This document shows positions 44,943 to 54,449 of a DNA stretch of 64,000 nucleotides, piece after piece. A model generated the notes under the pieces. It searched no databases, was not told where the DNA came from, and saw only the letters and a list, made by a program, of their open reading frames with translations. The number at the start of each line of letters is the position of its first letter. The first letter of the stretch is position 1. The DNA is from Nostoc flagelliforme FACHB-838 (GTDB lineage: Bacteria; Cyanobacteriota; Cyanobacteriia; Cyanobacteriales; Nostocaceae): positions 1-64,000 of the forward strand of contig NZ_JACJSI010000004.1 of assembly GCF_014698065.1 (NCBI RefSeq), read 5' to 3'. The position numbers were made by a program, and so were the translations under genes.

Positions 44943-45956
44943 ATGAATCCTAAAGTCTCTGTCATTATCCCTGCTTACAATACTGAAGCTTATATTGCAA
45001 AGGCAATAGAGTCAGCCTTAAAGCAAACGCTCACTGATATTGAAGTTATTGTGGTCGATGATGGTTCAACTGACAAAACTATAGAAGTTGCTAATAGTTT
45101 TACCGATCAACGTCTCAAAGTGATAATTAATCAACAAAACCTTGGGGTTTCTGCTGCGCGTAATATTGCTCTCAGAGCAGCCGAAGGAGAATGGATTGCT
45201 GTTCTTGATTCAGATGACTGGTATGCTCATGAAAGATTAGAAAAGCTTGTGTTGCTGGCAGAAGAAACAAATGCAGATATGATTGCAGACGATATTTATT
45301 TTATCAAAGATGGTGCAACATCTCCTTGGAGTACATTAATTCAAGAAAGTGGAGAAAATATAGATAAAATCATCCAAATTGATCCCGTTTATTTTGTAGA
45401 AACTGATGTTTATGGACAAGCAGGGTTGCATCTTGGTTTAAGCAAGCCTGTATTCAAACGAGAATTTCTGGTTAAGTACGGCATTGAGTATGATGAAACC
45501 GTAAGCATAGCTGAGGACTTTTGGCTTGACATGAAATGCTTAATCAATGGCGCTCGCTTTTTCCTAGTACCAGAACCCTATTATTTCTACCGTTCACGCT
45601 CCATTTCTCTTGTACGTCAAAGCCAATTGTCACGTCTAAATCAATATTGCCTAGCTACTTATTCTTTCATGCAACAAAAAGCTGTGGAAAAAAATCCAGC
45701 TTTAATGCGTGCTTTGTCTTATAATCTTGCAGTATTTAAGAAAAATTTAGCTTATGCCCAAGTTTTAGTGCCTATAAAAAAAGGAGAATGGTTAACAGCA
45801 TTAAGAGAGATAAGGAAAAATCCGGGCTTTTTTTATGATTTTATTTCTCGACTTTCTACTCTAATGGAACGTCGATTCCAATATTATGTAATGGGTAATA
45901 AATTAGTTTTTGAAATGTCTTACAATCTCCAGCTAAAACGAAGAAAAACCAATTAG
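44943..45956 (+). CDS. Glycosyltransferase family 2
   Basis: 337 residues. GT-A fold with VSVIIPAYNTEAYIAKAIES at the N-terminus, VVDDGSTDKT, and the metal-binding DSDD in AVLDSDDWY. EDFWLDMKC matches the catalytic E/D region. It probably adds a sugar to a polysaccharide or lipid acceptor at the cytoplasmic face. It converges with a GT4 gene only 48 bases away, so the two are not in one operon but may serve the same polymer. Confidence 0.88.
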   Translation: MNPKVSVIIPAYNTEAYIAKAIESALKQTLTDIEVIVVDDGSTDKTIEVANSFTDQRLKVIINQQNLGVSAARNIALRAAEGEWIAVLDSDDWYAHERLEKLVLLAEETNADMIADDIYFIKDGATSPWSTLIQESGENIDKIIQIDPVYFVETDVYGQAGLHLGLSKPVFKREFLVKYGIEYDETVSIAEDFWLDMKCLINGARFFLVPEPYYFYRSRSISLVRQSQLSRLNQYCLATYSFMQQKAVEKNPALMRALSYNLAVFKKNLAYAQVLVPIKKGEWLTALREIRKNPGFFYDFISRLSTLMERRFQYYVMGNKLVFEMSYNLQLKRRKTN

Positions 45957-46004
45957 CAAATTCACTATAAATAAAATATATTCCTCTACTATGGCGATAT
46001 TTAT

Positions 46005-47264
46005 TTATATCTGCTGAAAATACTTTTGTATAAGATTAATTATACAGTTGCGATCGTAATGTTTTATAGCAGCAGCACGAGCTTGATTTCCTAGCTGTTC
46101 GCAAAGAAAATCATTTCTAAATAATTCTAGGCAAGCTTGGGCAAAATCTTCAGGCTGATCTCGAAGTATATATTCTCTACCGTCTATCATTTCTAGTCCT
46201 TCTGCTCCAACAGTAGTTGAAACAATTGGTTTTCCATACGCTGCTGCTTCGATGATTTTAAGTCGAGTACCACCTCCAGATAAGATTGGGCAACAAACCA
46301 CGCGAGTTCGGTCATAAAGAGCATTTATATCTGTCACAAAGCCTGTAAATTCTACTCCAGGAATATTATCAGTATAAGTACGAATATTATCTGGACTCTT
46401 GCCAGCAATAATTAAACGTGCTTCTGGCTGCTGTTGATAAATAAGCGGCCAAATCTCCTCTATTAAGAAATTAGCACCAATAACATTATTAGGCGATCGG
46501 TCATAATTTCCTAAAAATAACAAATTTGGGTTGCTAGGAAGCGAACTTTTTTCCGTCGGGATAGTCACAGCATTCGGTACTATTTTAACCTGAGAATCAT
46601 TAAAGTTTTCTGAAATATATTTCCGGTCGATCTCAGAACAAACAAATGTTAAGTCTGAAATTGCAACAGCACGAGAAAGTAGTAATTGTTTGTGAAGAAC
46701 CTGAAAAAAGAAAAAAGGAGATGATTTAATGCTTTCCCAGGAATTACCTAAATAACGTAGCTTAGAACTCCATAGCCTCTTATAATAATCAGTGTGCGAA
46801 ACATCATCAATATCAAAGAAAATAGTGGGAAATTTATATTCAGATTCAGTACCTAATGCTGAGACAATTGACAGTAATCTACTAAAGAATATTATGTCAG
46901 GTTTTATTATTTTAATCTTCTCTTTTAAAACTATACTTTCTAATGAGTTTCTGCTAGAAAAAAACCTTTTTTTATCGTAAGAAATCAAAAGTAAATCTAT
47001 TATCTTTTCTACTAAATTACCTCTTATTTTATAAGGATAAAGATACAAACTAACCTTTTTATTGATTCTGCTGCTTAGATTTGTTTCTATCTGAGCAGTT
47101 TTTTCTAAGGTTAAATCGTCTTGCCCCTCACTAAGATAGTAAAGGATATGGATCTCAGCAATATCCTTGAGTGCATCGATAAATATTTCTAGGCGTTTAA
47201 ACCATCCATGTTTATCAGTTTTATTATCAGTTGGTAAGTGACACGTAACAATTAAAGCTTTCAT
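46005..47264 (-). CDS. Glycosyltransferase family 1/4
   Basis: 419 residues. GT-B fold: N-terminal domain (MKALIVTCHLPTDNK) and a C-terminal nucleotide-sugar domain with NLLFLGNYDRSPN, ARLIIAGKSPDN, FTGFVTDI and the acceptor/donor motif GGGTRLKIIEAAAYGKPIVS. Donor and acceptor unknown. Low GC compared with flanking housekeeping genes (visible as many AT-rich codons). Converges with the GT2 gene. Confidence 0.87.
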   Translation of the reverse strand: MKALIVTCHLPTDNKTDKHGWFKRLEIFIDALKDIAEIHILYYLSEGQDDLTLEKTAQIETNLSSRINKKVSLYLYPYKIRGNLVEKIIDLLLISYDKKRFFSSRNSLESIVLKEKIKIIKPDIIFFSRLLSIVSALGTESEYKFPTIFFDIDDVSHTDYYKRLWSSKLRYLGNSWESIKSSPFFFFQVLHKQLLLSRAVAISDLTFVCSEIDRKYISENFNDSQVKIVPNAVTIPTEKSSLPSNPNLLFLGNYDRSPNNVIGANFLIEEIWPLIYQQQPEARLIIAGKSPDNIRTYTDNIPGVEFTGFVTDINALYDRTRVVCCPILSGGGTRLKIIEAAAYGKPIVSTTVGAEGLEMIDGREYILRDQPEDFAQACLELFRNDFLCEQLGNQARAAAIKHYDRNCIINLIQKYFQQI

Positions 47265-48518
47265 ATATCCACCTAAAATAGTTCTATGTAAAGAATATTT
47301 TTCTCTAGAGTAAGCGTCTAAACTTGAAAGTAAATATGTATTTTGTTAGTCTAGATAATTCACTAAAAATTCAGAGATAAAGGGCAATTTAACTGCTAAA
47401 AATCTAAAAAATTTTTTATGAGTAGACTTTATTTTTAGTTATTCACTTTTTTACCTAAGAAAATATAGCATAAGTAGCAGAAGGTTCGATTATATACAAA
47501 AAACTTTACGCTCATCCGGAATTCCAGAAAGTTAGAGAAAACCAACAGCCGATTGTCTATAAATGCGGTTACAGACTAAGAGTAAGCTCATTTAATTTTG
47601 TATAATGTGAGCTTAAGCAATGAAAAAAATAAGCATAAACAACAGTATAAAAAACGCATTTGAAAAATAAGAAGACAAATGAGATTACTTCAATGCGGTT
47701 GTCAAAAAATCGTCATGAGTCAGGCTAATGTTACAGGATTTTGAAACTAAATATGCTGATGCTCTTTAAAATTATCGTGGTCAGCGAGAGCTAAAATAAG
47801 TGGCAGATATTGGTAGTATTGAACAGAGTATAGTGGAGTATTTTGCGGATATCAATACCCCAGGGGAGAGCGAACCAAGAAACAAAAAAATTATGATCAA
47901 GCAAAACTTTAGTTAAGGGTTATTGACCATTAAAATAACAGTTATAACTTCTAATAAGTTAGAGCATTATTTACGAGACATAAGGGCTTGGAAATTATAA
48001 AATATGCCTAGCACGGTTTCATGTCACCGCATCAGGCTTTATTTATATTCAAAACTCTGTACTCACGACTCAGTTATCCGAAATTTGCCAAAGTTATCTT
48101 ACTCCCTAATTAAAGTTTTTGCCTCATCCTAGAGTTATATATTTAGTCAAAATTGGGCAAACTAAAATTACATCACAATTAAAGTGCCAAATGGTCAAAA
48201 GCGTCATTATAAACATAACCCTTCTAGTTTGTTTGATTTAGTATGTTGCAACAGTTGTAATAACCGTCTTGGTTACAAACTGGCAAATCGTGGTTTAAAT
48301 CCTCTTTTAAAGGACTGAAAAACGCTAGTACAGCACCGGCCAAACAAAGCAATTATTGGAAATCGCACAAAAGCTTATCCGATAAGCTTTTTGCCCTCCG
48401 ACTTCTGCCTTGCGGTACGAGTCTAGAAAGTCATTTATAGGCGCAATAATTCAGATATCAGTTTGAATGCACTTTTCCTCCCAAATACTTACAATCTGCT
48501 TTTGGATTTAAATTTTCT
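47265..48518. other. 1.25 kb gene-poor region with an ORF remnant
   Basis: AT-rich with no HIP1 palindrome seen, unlike most of the window. A short frame at about 48165-48318 reads YITIKVPNGQKRHYKHN then LVCCNSCNNRLGYKLANRG and stops; it has a Cys pair but no start and no recognised family. Upstream pieces are full of stops. Probably decayed foreign or old DNA. Confidence 0.5.
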
Positions 48519-50072
48519 ATGTCAGACCCCAATATTGGTCGCTTACTCAGCAAACGCTACCAACTCCAGGAGTTAATCGGTACTGGAGCAATGGGTCGGG
48601 TTTATCGTGCTAAAGATACTTTGTTGGGAGGTGTACCTGTTGCGGTGAAGTTTCTCGCTTTATCAATCCAAAATGAAAAGATGCGATTGCAAGACCGCTT
48701 TGAGCGAGAAGCAAAAACCTGTGCTTTACTAGGGCAAAAAAGCATCCATATTGTCCGAGTTATGGACTACGGCGTAGACGAAAATAACACCCCGTTCTAC
48801 GTCATGGAATACCTACAAGGACAAAGCCTGAATAATATTATTCGCAAGCAACGACTGCCTTTACCAAGATTCCTCAGCATGGCGCGTCAACTCAGCCTGG
48901 GTTTACAGTGCGCCCATGATGGCATCCCAGTTGAAGGCAGTATTTGCCCAATTATCCATCGGGATGTCAAGCCAAGCAACATGCTGGTAATTCAAGATCC
49001 CAGTTTTGGAGAATTGGTCAAGGTTCTAGATTTTGGTATTGCTAAGTTATTACAGTCAGACGGCGATCATACAAAATTCTACTTGGGGACATTAGCTTAT
49101 TCTTCTCCTGAACAGATGGAGGGTAAGGAATTAGACAATCGTTCTGATATTTATAGTTTGGGCATCATGATGTTTGAGATGCTCACAGGCAAAATGCCAT
49201 TGGTGGCACCAACTCACTCTTTTGGAGCATGGTATAAAACACATCACTATCAAAAACCACGTTCTTTTGCTGAGGTTGTGCCTGGATTAGAGCTACCAAA
49301 AGAAATCGAAAATTTGGTGATGAGTTGTCTAGCTAAAGTAGCACGCGATCGCCCGCAAAGTATCACTGAAATCCTTAAAGTTTTAGCATCTCTAGAAAAA
49401 CCTGAGCATACACGCAAAATTAAGCAAGACAGCCATGCCCTAGTTCCTGCGACTACAGCGAGCAATGAGCTGGAACAAAAGACAAAAGTCGATTTGCAGG
49501 TATCCTTGTCAAATGATGAAATCGCTCGTGCCATTTCCTGGCCCCAAAATAAACCAATTGCCGATATTGTTTTTCCTCAACCCATTCATAGCAATGGGCA
49601 GGTGTTACCAGCTTTGTGGGTGATGCTACCGCAAGAAGAAATTCAAAAGCGCTTACTCTGTAACCGCTATAACCAATTTCTGTTTATCTCTATTCCCCAT
49701 CCCATGCTGCTATGGATTACTGTTATCCACAACCGCAGGCATGGCGCTAAATGGTTGCCTTATTACCTTGATCTCAAAACCAGTCTTGGTCAAGAAATTA
49801 CCCGATTACTACAGCACACAGGTTACTATCGCCTGTTATTCTTTGCACGAGAAACACCAAATCGCTGTTCTCATATCTTACTTTCCAGTGTTGCTTCTGC
49901 CCAGCGCCAACGACTACAAGAGTGGGTCGCAATGAGTAACACGTTGATGTCCTCTGCTGACCCGCAAATGAGTAAAAGCTTACTCAAAAACGAGTATGAA
50001 AAGATTAAGCCTCAAATTCTGGCAAAACTGGAAAGTATTGATACCGATTCTCCATACGATCTTTCCAGCTAA
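48519..50072 (+). CDS. Serine/threonine protein kinase (Hanks type)
   Basis: 517 residues. Kinase domain ~12-270: GTGAMGRVYRAKD (P loop), VAVKFL (Lys), IIHRDVKPSN (catalytic loop), VLDFGIAKLL (DFG), SSPEQMEG. After a Thr/Gln-rich linker (~285-325) there is a ~190-residue C-terminal domain found in cyanobacterial Spk-like kinases (begins with QNKPIADIVFPQPIH), of unknown role. No membrane helix, so cytosolic. The PP2C phosphatase 1.3 kb downstream on the other strand could be a natural counterpart but is not in an operon with it. Confidence 0.92.
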   Translation: MSDPNIGRLLSKRYQLQELIGTGAMGRVYRAKDTLLGGVPVAVKFLALSIQNEKMRLQDRFEREAKTCALLGQKSIHIVRVMDYGVDENNTPFYVMEYLQGQSLNNIIRKQRLPLPRFLSMARQLSLGLQCAHDGIPVEGSICPIIHRDVKPSNMLVIQDPSFGELVKVLDFGIAKLLQSDGDHTKFYLGTLAYSSPEQMEGKELDNRSDIYSLGIMMFEMLTGKMPLVAPTHSFGAWYKTHHYQKPRSFAEVVPGLELPKEIENLVMSCLAKVARDRPQSITEILKVLASLEKPEHTRKIKQDSHALVPATTASNELEQKTKVDLQVSLSNDEIARAISWPQNKPIADIVFPQPIHSNGQVLPALWVMLPQEEIQKRLLCNRYNQFLFISIPHPMLLWITVIHNRRHGAKWLPYYLDLKTSLGQEITRLLQHTGYYRLLFFARETPNRCSHILLSSVASAQRQRLQEWVAMSNTLMSSADPQMSKSLLKNEYEKIKPQILAKLESIDTDSPYDLSS

Positions 50073-50546
50073 AAATAATTTCCTAGTTTTATCTATTTTT
50101 TAGATGCAACTCAAGGGGCGGTCACTCCCCAAATGTAACGTTTTATAAACAAAATATATATAAAGATGTAAGTTCTAGTTATATGTATAAAGAGTGAAAA
50201 CACTAGCTGCTAAGGCAGTGCTATGTAGATTCTCTCTGAATCTCCCTGTGTACATATTCAAGTAGATTGTAAATTTATGCAGGTGTGGTTCTCAGACTAG
50301 ACGAAACAAAAAGAAGTTTGGCTAAAGCAAACAATAAGTTTAGCTTACGAATATAAAGTCAAGTCTAGACTCCAACAGATATGCCGTAGACAATGTTTAG
50401 TCATTCTTAGCTAATTTCGTGAACTGAACTTTTACACCACTTTTGTGGGATTACTTATCGAAGTTGACGCCCCGGCATCCCCAGCTCTTTTCCTCCTTGG
50501 AAACAAGCAAGAGAAGGAGGTCGCCCACTGCGACATTAGAACGACT
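50073..50546. other. Convergent gap kinase / nblA
   Basis: 474 bases, AT-rich, with no clear terminator or gene. The GGAGGTCGCCCACTGCGAC stretch near 50517 precedes the nblA stop and has no assigned role. Confidence 0.45.
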
Positions 50547-50744
50547 CTATGCCATAGTGGAACCTGAATCTAAGCCCCACTGGTGCTTGAGAAGCTCTTG
50601 ATAAGTTGCCTCGCGGACGACCATTTGCTCATAAAGCTTGACTAAAAAGTCTTTAGCTTGGTCGTGGCTCATGTATTGTACCTGAGTAGAAAATGAGCAA
50701 ATGCTGAATTGCTGTTCCAAGGATAGCTTCATAGGTTGATTCAT
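50547..50744 (-). CDS. nblA: Phycobilisome degradation protein NblA
   Basis: 65 residues, the usual size. NblA is a small helical adaptor that binds phycobiliproteins and Clp protease partners and triggers bleaching in nitrogen or sulfur starvation. Typical content: LSLEQQFSICSFSTQVQYMS, DQAKDFLVKLYEQMVVREAT and the terminal YQELLKHQWGL segment. A 635-base non-coding region lies upstream on its strand, consistent with a long regulated promoter; no perfect GTA-N8-TAC NtcA site was found by eye. Nitrogen-responsive control is expected from the family. Confidence 0.92.
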   Translation of the reverse strand: MNQPMKLSLEQQFSICSFSTQVQYMSHDQAKDFLVKLYEQMVVREATYQELLKHQWGLDSGSTMA

Positions 50745-51379
50745 AATAAACTCCGAAAAAACAACGCGTAAAGTTTATATCGCTCACAGAAGTCCAAATG
50801 GGATAATATTTGGGCTTTTATCTGTCCAACATTTGTTCCTCCGTATTAAGAAAGATAACAACTGTTTGACATGATTGACCACATCCGAAATGTGGACTTT
50901 TTCTGATTTGATTTCTTGCACCTAATCCTACTGATATACCACTCAAGTTAGCCAAAGCGTATTCCGGAAAATAGGCTTTATTTAACTTTAGATAGTTATA
51001 ACTATCTCCCTAACTCCTTCCTGCTTTGCACAACTCTCGTTTTAGGACAAGATTAGGTGCTATGCTTAACCATCCTAGTTTTGATTAAATAGAAAACTAA
51101 GAGGCTGTCTTCCCCAATGTGGAGGAAGCTTTGCAGCAGAAGGATTTTCAGGAAGTTAGGAAATGAATGGTAATAAGCGTGAATTATAGTCGCTCTACCT
51201 TATTACGTGCAAGATGTCAAATTTACCAATTTATTCAAATTTAGCCTCTTTAGGTCATTTTTGAGGTTAAAAATATTTGTATCAAATTGTAAAAAGGAAA
51301 AATGCTCACGCTGAACAAATTACTGAGTATATTTACCAGATTTGTCATTTGTCCTTTGTCTTTTGTTCTTTGACAATGA
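50745..51379 (-). promoter_or_regulatory. Long upstream region of nblA
   Basis: 635 bases with no gene between nblA and the phosphatase. Contains a small hairpin CCACAT/ATGTGG (50879-50895) followed by ACTTTTT on the plus strand, and heptamer repeats from 51341. Promoter positions not resolved. Confidence 0.45.
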
Positions 51380-51389
51380 CTAATGACTA
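51341..51389 (+). repeat. Heptamer repeat tract
   Basis: TTGTCATTTGTCCTTTGTC followed by TGACAATGACTAATGACTA; the two halves are complementary in type. It overlaps the last codons of the phosphatase (51380-51389), coding its final residues. Confidence 0.7.
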
Positions 51390-52117
51390 TTTTCTTCGAG
51401 TGAGACGATGACAACCGTGATGTTATCGTGTCCTCCATGCTCTTTGGCAGCCTCAACTAGAGAAATGGCGGCTTTATCAACCCAAGGAGTGTCTTGGAGG
51501 CAGCTAGCAATCTTTTGCTCGACAAGTTCTTCCGTAAGACCATCACTACATAACAGCAAGCGATCGCCAACTTTCACATCCAGCGGTTGCACATCAATTT
51601 GATGCAAGTCTTCACGCCCTAAACAACGGGATAATACATGACGAAAAGGATGTAACCGTGCCTCATCTGTGGTGATGTCACCGATTTTGATTGCCCGTGC
51701 TACCCAAGTGTGGTCTTCTGTTACTTGTTCTAAGTGCGACTCTCGGAAGCGATACAGCCGAGAATCGCCAACATGAGCGCACCAGGGGGATTCTGGGGCG
51801 CGAAAAATTACTGCTACAACTGTTGTACCCATGTCGGCGCGTTCGGGATGATTTTGCTGATCGTGCAAAATCGCTTGATTGGCACCCCACAAAGCTTGCT
51901 CTAGCAATTCTTGAGAAGATTTAGGAGATTCCCAATTTGCTAGCAAATACGCCTGGATTTCTCCAGTGGCAATCCGACTTGCTTCTTCACCTCCCGCATG
52001 ACCACCCATTCCATCGGCGACAACGAAAAATCGTCCCTCTGGGTCGATATAGTAAGCATCCTGATTATTAGAACGAATAAGTCCCGGATCGCTAAAACCC
52101 GTGAAATTAAGTTTCAT
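51380..52117 (-). CDS. PP2C-type protein phosphatase
   Basis: About 245 residues from ATG 52117 (TTG 52135 also in frame). Metal-dependent Ser/Thr phosphatase: RSNNQDAYYID, VADGMGGHAGGEEAS, GTTVVAVIF, LLLCSDGLTEELVE and GGHDNITVVIV, which supply the aspartates for two Mn2+/Mg2+. It lies just after a UbiB-like gene on the same strand (18 bases between), so the two are likely cotranscribed. Confidence 0.92.
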   Translation of the reverse strand: MKLNFTGFSDPGLIRSNNQDAYYIDPEGRFFVVADGMGGHAGGEEASRIATGEIQAYLLANWESPKSSQELLEQALWGANQAILHDQQNHPERADMGTTVVAVIFRAPESPWCAHVGDSRLYRFRESHLEQVTEDHTWVARAIKIGDITTDEARLHPFRHVLSRCLGREDLHQIDVQPLDVKVGDRLLLCSDGLTEELVEQKIASCLQDTPWVDKAAISLVEAAKEHGGHDNITVVIVSLEENSH

Positions 52118-52135
52118 AATTTTTTTTTGCAACAA

Positions 52136-53821
52136 TTAATACATACGATCGTAACGGTCGAGGCGTAAAAGTAATCTGATCAGGATCACTGAAAGCCCTA
52201 GTGCAATTAAACCAGGCAGCAGTGCCAACCAGACATAATCTTTAACCACTAGGATAGTAGCTGAAAGCGTGAAACCGCTTATTAACAGAGAATAGCTTAT
52301 TGAGAGCTGAATACTGCTCTGTCGCCGCAGCAAGCGTTCAGTTTCTATAGACCGAACGCGCAAACGCATATCTCCCTGCTCTAGCTTCTCTAGCGTATCT
52401 TCTAATCTACGTGGTAGACCAAAGGCGGTACTACTTACCTGAGCTGCTTGGCGACTTAATTCGTTAAGAAAGCTATTCCCCTCAGAACCATTCATGTCGG
52501 TCATAAGTTGCATTGCATAAGGTTTAGCAACTTCCATAAAGTTAAACTCTGGATCTAAGCCTTTGCCTACCCCTTCTAGGGTAGAAAAGGCTCGCATCAC
52601 AAAAGTAAAAGTTGCTGGAAATCTAAATGGCTGATTATAAGCTATTTCGTAAAGGTCGTCACTGATTGCCGCGACTGATTGGTTTTCAAAGGGCTTATCC
52701 ATGAAATGATCGAGCATATACTGGACGGAGCGCCGTACTGGCCCCATATCATCCGTTGGTGCGATCGCGCCTAACTCAATGAGAGACTGTACAACGCGAT
52801 CGCCATCTTTTTGAGCGATACCAAACAGTGTTTGCATCAGTCCTTCGCGGACGTTGGACTTAATCCGCCCCATCATGCCGAAATCATAAAATATCAGGGC
52901 ACCATTTGCACTAACGGCAATATTGCCTGGGTGAGGATCGGCGTGGAAAAAGCCACTATTGAGTAATTGTAATAAGTAGGCTTGAGCGCCTTGACGAGCG
53001 ATCGCTTTTCGGTCTAAACCTGCCGCTTCTAAAGCTTCGTATTGGTTAATTTTAATTCCAGGGAGATATTCTAAAGTCAGTACTCTGGAAGTGGCATAAC
53101 GCCAGTATATTCTGGGGACGTTTACCCAATCGTAGCCGCGAAAGTTCCGGCGAAAAGTATCGGCGTTACGACCTTCGTTGAGATAATCAATTTCTTCCCA
53201 AAGAATGCGACAACACTCTTCGTAAATACCCAACCAATCTCGCCCTCGTCCCCATTTGGGATGGTTTTGAAAGTAGCGGGTAATTCCCTTAAGAATTTGT
53301 AAATCTATTTCAAATAACTTCTTTAGTCCAGGACGTTGCACCTTGACGACAACCGATTCTCCAGTATGGAGTATAGCTTTATGTACTTGCCCCAAGCTAG
53401 CAGCAGCCAAGGGAATCGGTTCAAAATTATGAAAGAGTTCAGGAATTTTCTTGCCTAGTTCTTTTTCAATGGTCGCTTCTACTTGCTCATAGCTAAATGC
53501 GGGTACTTTATCTTGTAACTTGGCTAGTTCTTCTACATATTCACCAGGGAATATATCAGCACGGGTGGAAAACAGTTGGCCAACTTTAATAAAGGTTGGC
53601 CCTAAATCTAGCAAGGTATTGCGAATCCACACCGCTTGGGTTTTGCGTCTTGCAGCTTGCTTTACCTCAGTCACACCACCTGGATAACTCCAAGATTTGT
53701 TGTATAGCCAAAGTTTGAACAATAAGGTCAAGACAAAAGACCAAATGTCCACAAAACGCCGTCTGCTAGAGTATTTTTCCCGATTCCAACGGTATGCTTT
53801 ATCTGAATAACCTTGTTCCAT
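52136..53821 (-). CDS. AarF/UbiB (ABC1) family atypical kinase
   Basis: About 562 residues from the ATG at 53821 (MEQGYSDKAYRWNREKYSSR). The frame is open further upstream to 53941, but that part is heptamer-repeat sequence and is not family-like. Signature motifs: FIKVGQLFSTRADIFPGEY (KxGQ), AAASLGQVHKA (Ala-rich loop), FFHADPHPGN and IFYDFGMMGR; two membrane helices at the C-terminus. Members of this family act in quinone biology or lipid and stress signalling in plastids and cyanobacteria. Probably cotranscribed with the downstream PP2C gene. Confidence 0.9.
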   Translation of the reverse strand: MEQGYSDKAYRWNREKYSSRRRFVDIWSFVLTLLFKLWLYNKSWSYPGGVTEVKQAARRKTQAVWIRNTLLDLGPTFIKVGQLFSTRADIFPGEYVEELAKLQDKVPAFSYEQVEATIEKELGKKIPELFHNFEPIPLAAASLGQVHKAILHTGESVVVKVQRPGLKKLFEIDLQILKGITRYFQNHPKWGRGRDWLGIYEECCRILWEEIDYLNEGRNADTFRRNFRGYDWVNVPRIYWRYATSRVLTLEYLPGIKINQYEALEAAGLDRKAIARQGAQAYLLQLLNSGFFHADPHPGNIAVSANGALIFYDFGMMGRIKSNVREGLMQTLFGIAQKDGDRVVQSLIELGAIAPTDDMGPVRRSVQYMLDHFMDKPFENQSVAAISDDLYEIAYNQPFRFPATFTFVMRAFSTLEGVGKGLDPEFNFMEVAKPYAMQLMTDMNGSEGNSFLNELSRQAAQVSSTAFGLPRRLEDTLEKLEQGDMRLRVRSIETERLLRRQSSIQLSISYSLLISGFTLSATILVVKDYVWLALLPGLIALGLSVILIRLLLRLDRYDRMY

Positions 53822-53899
53822 ATACTTTGTGTACCGTTGGTTTGCGACCGAATCTTTTGGAAGAAAAGACACTCTGATTCCTAAACTGTTTTTTCTTAA

Positions 53900-53970
53900 G
53901 TGTCTTTTGTCATTTGTCATTTGTGCATAATTTTTGACCAATGACTAATGACCTATGACCTATGACTAAA
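53900..53970 (-). repeat. Heptamer repeat tract with mirror halves
   Basis: TGTCTTTTGTCATTTGTCATTTG, ending near 53923, followed by GACCAATGACTAATGACCTA. It could fold as one hairpin because the halves are complementary. Sits between the UbiB-like gene and the small coiled-coil gene. Confidence 0.7.
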
Positions 53971-53971
53971 T

Positions 53972-54298
53972 TTATGCAGAAGTTCTGCGATAATGTTGCA
54001 ATTCTGTTCGTAAAAGGGCAATTTCTGCCCGTAATTCATCTACATCTGCTTGCAAGTCACCGGAATCAGGGCTGGCTTGTCTAGTACCGGTGGTAGCTTG
54101 ACCGCTATTAGCCGCTTCTGCTGCTCGGTTTGCCCGCTCTATGACTTCTTCTGTAAACTGACGCAACTGCTCTTTAGCTTCCGCATCAAATTTGCCCAGA
54201 TCACTCAAAGCATCGGTCAAGGCGACCTCTAAACGCTCATTAACTACTTCAGCTACTGCTCTGCCTACGAAAAAGGCTTGCACAAGGGGGTTACTCAT
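53972..54298 (-). CDS. Conserved small coiled-coil protein
   Basis: 108 residues: a helical N-terminal part ([20 protein letters not shown], then [20 protein letters not shown]) that is the conserved half, a Ser/Gly/Gln-rich hinge, and a C-terminal leucine-patterned helix ([20 protein letters not shown]) that should form a coiled coil. Cyanobacterial/plastid DUF6825-type proteins look like this. No catalytic motif. Possibly a scaffold; role unknown. Confidence 0.7.
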   Translation of the reverse strand: MSNPLVQAFFVGRAVAEVVNERLEVALTDALSDLGKFDAEAKEQLRQFTEEVIERANRAAEAANSGQATTGTRQASPDSGDLQADVDELRAEIALLRTELQHYRRTSA

Positions 54299-54449
54299 AA
54301 ATTTTTGTTACGTTGCACCGCAAGAGAATTATAACTTGCCCGTATGCTTTACGGCTTCTGTTGTAGAGTTAGAAATTTACGTGGCAGGATGGGTGAGTTT
54401 CAGCCTTAGTGAATAGAATTTACAAAGTTTACGGATACGTAAGCAAGAG

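Noticed and set aside
53822-53941. N-terminal extension of the UbiB-like protein
   Set aside because: The extra 40 codons lie partly in heptamer repeat sequence and do not look like the family; the ATG at 53821 fits better.
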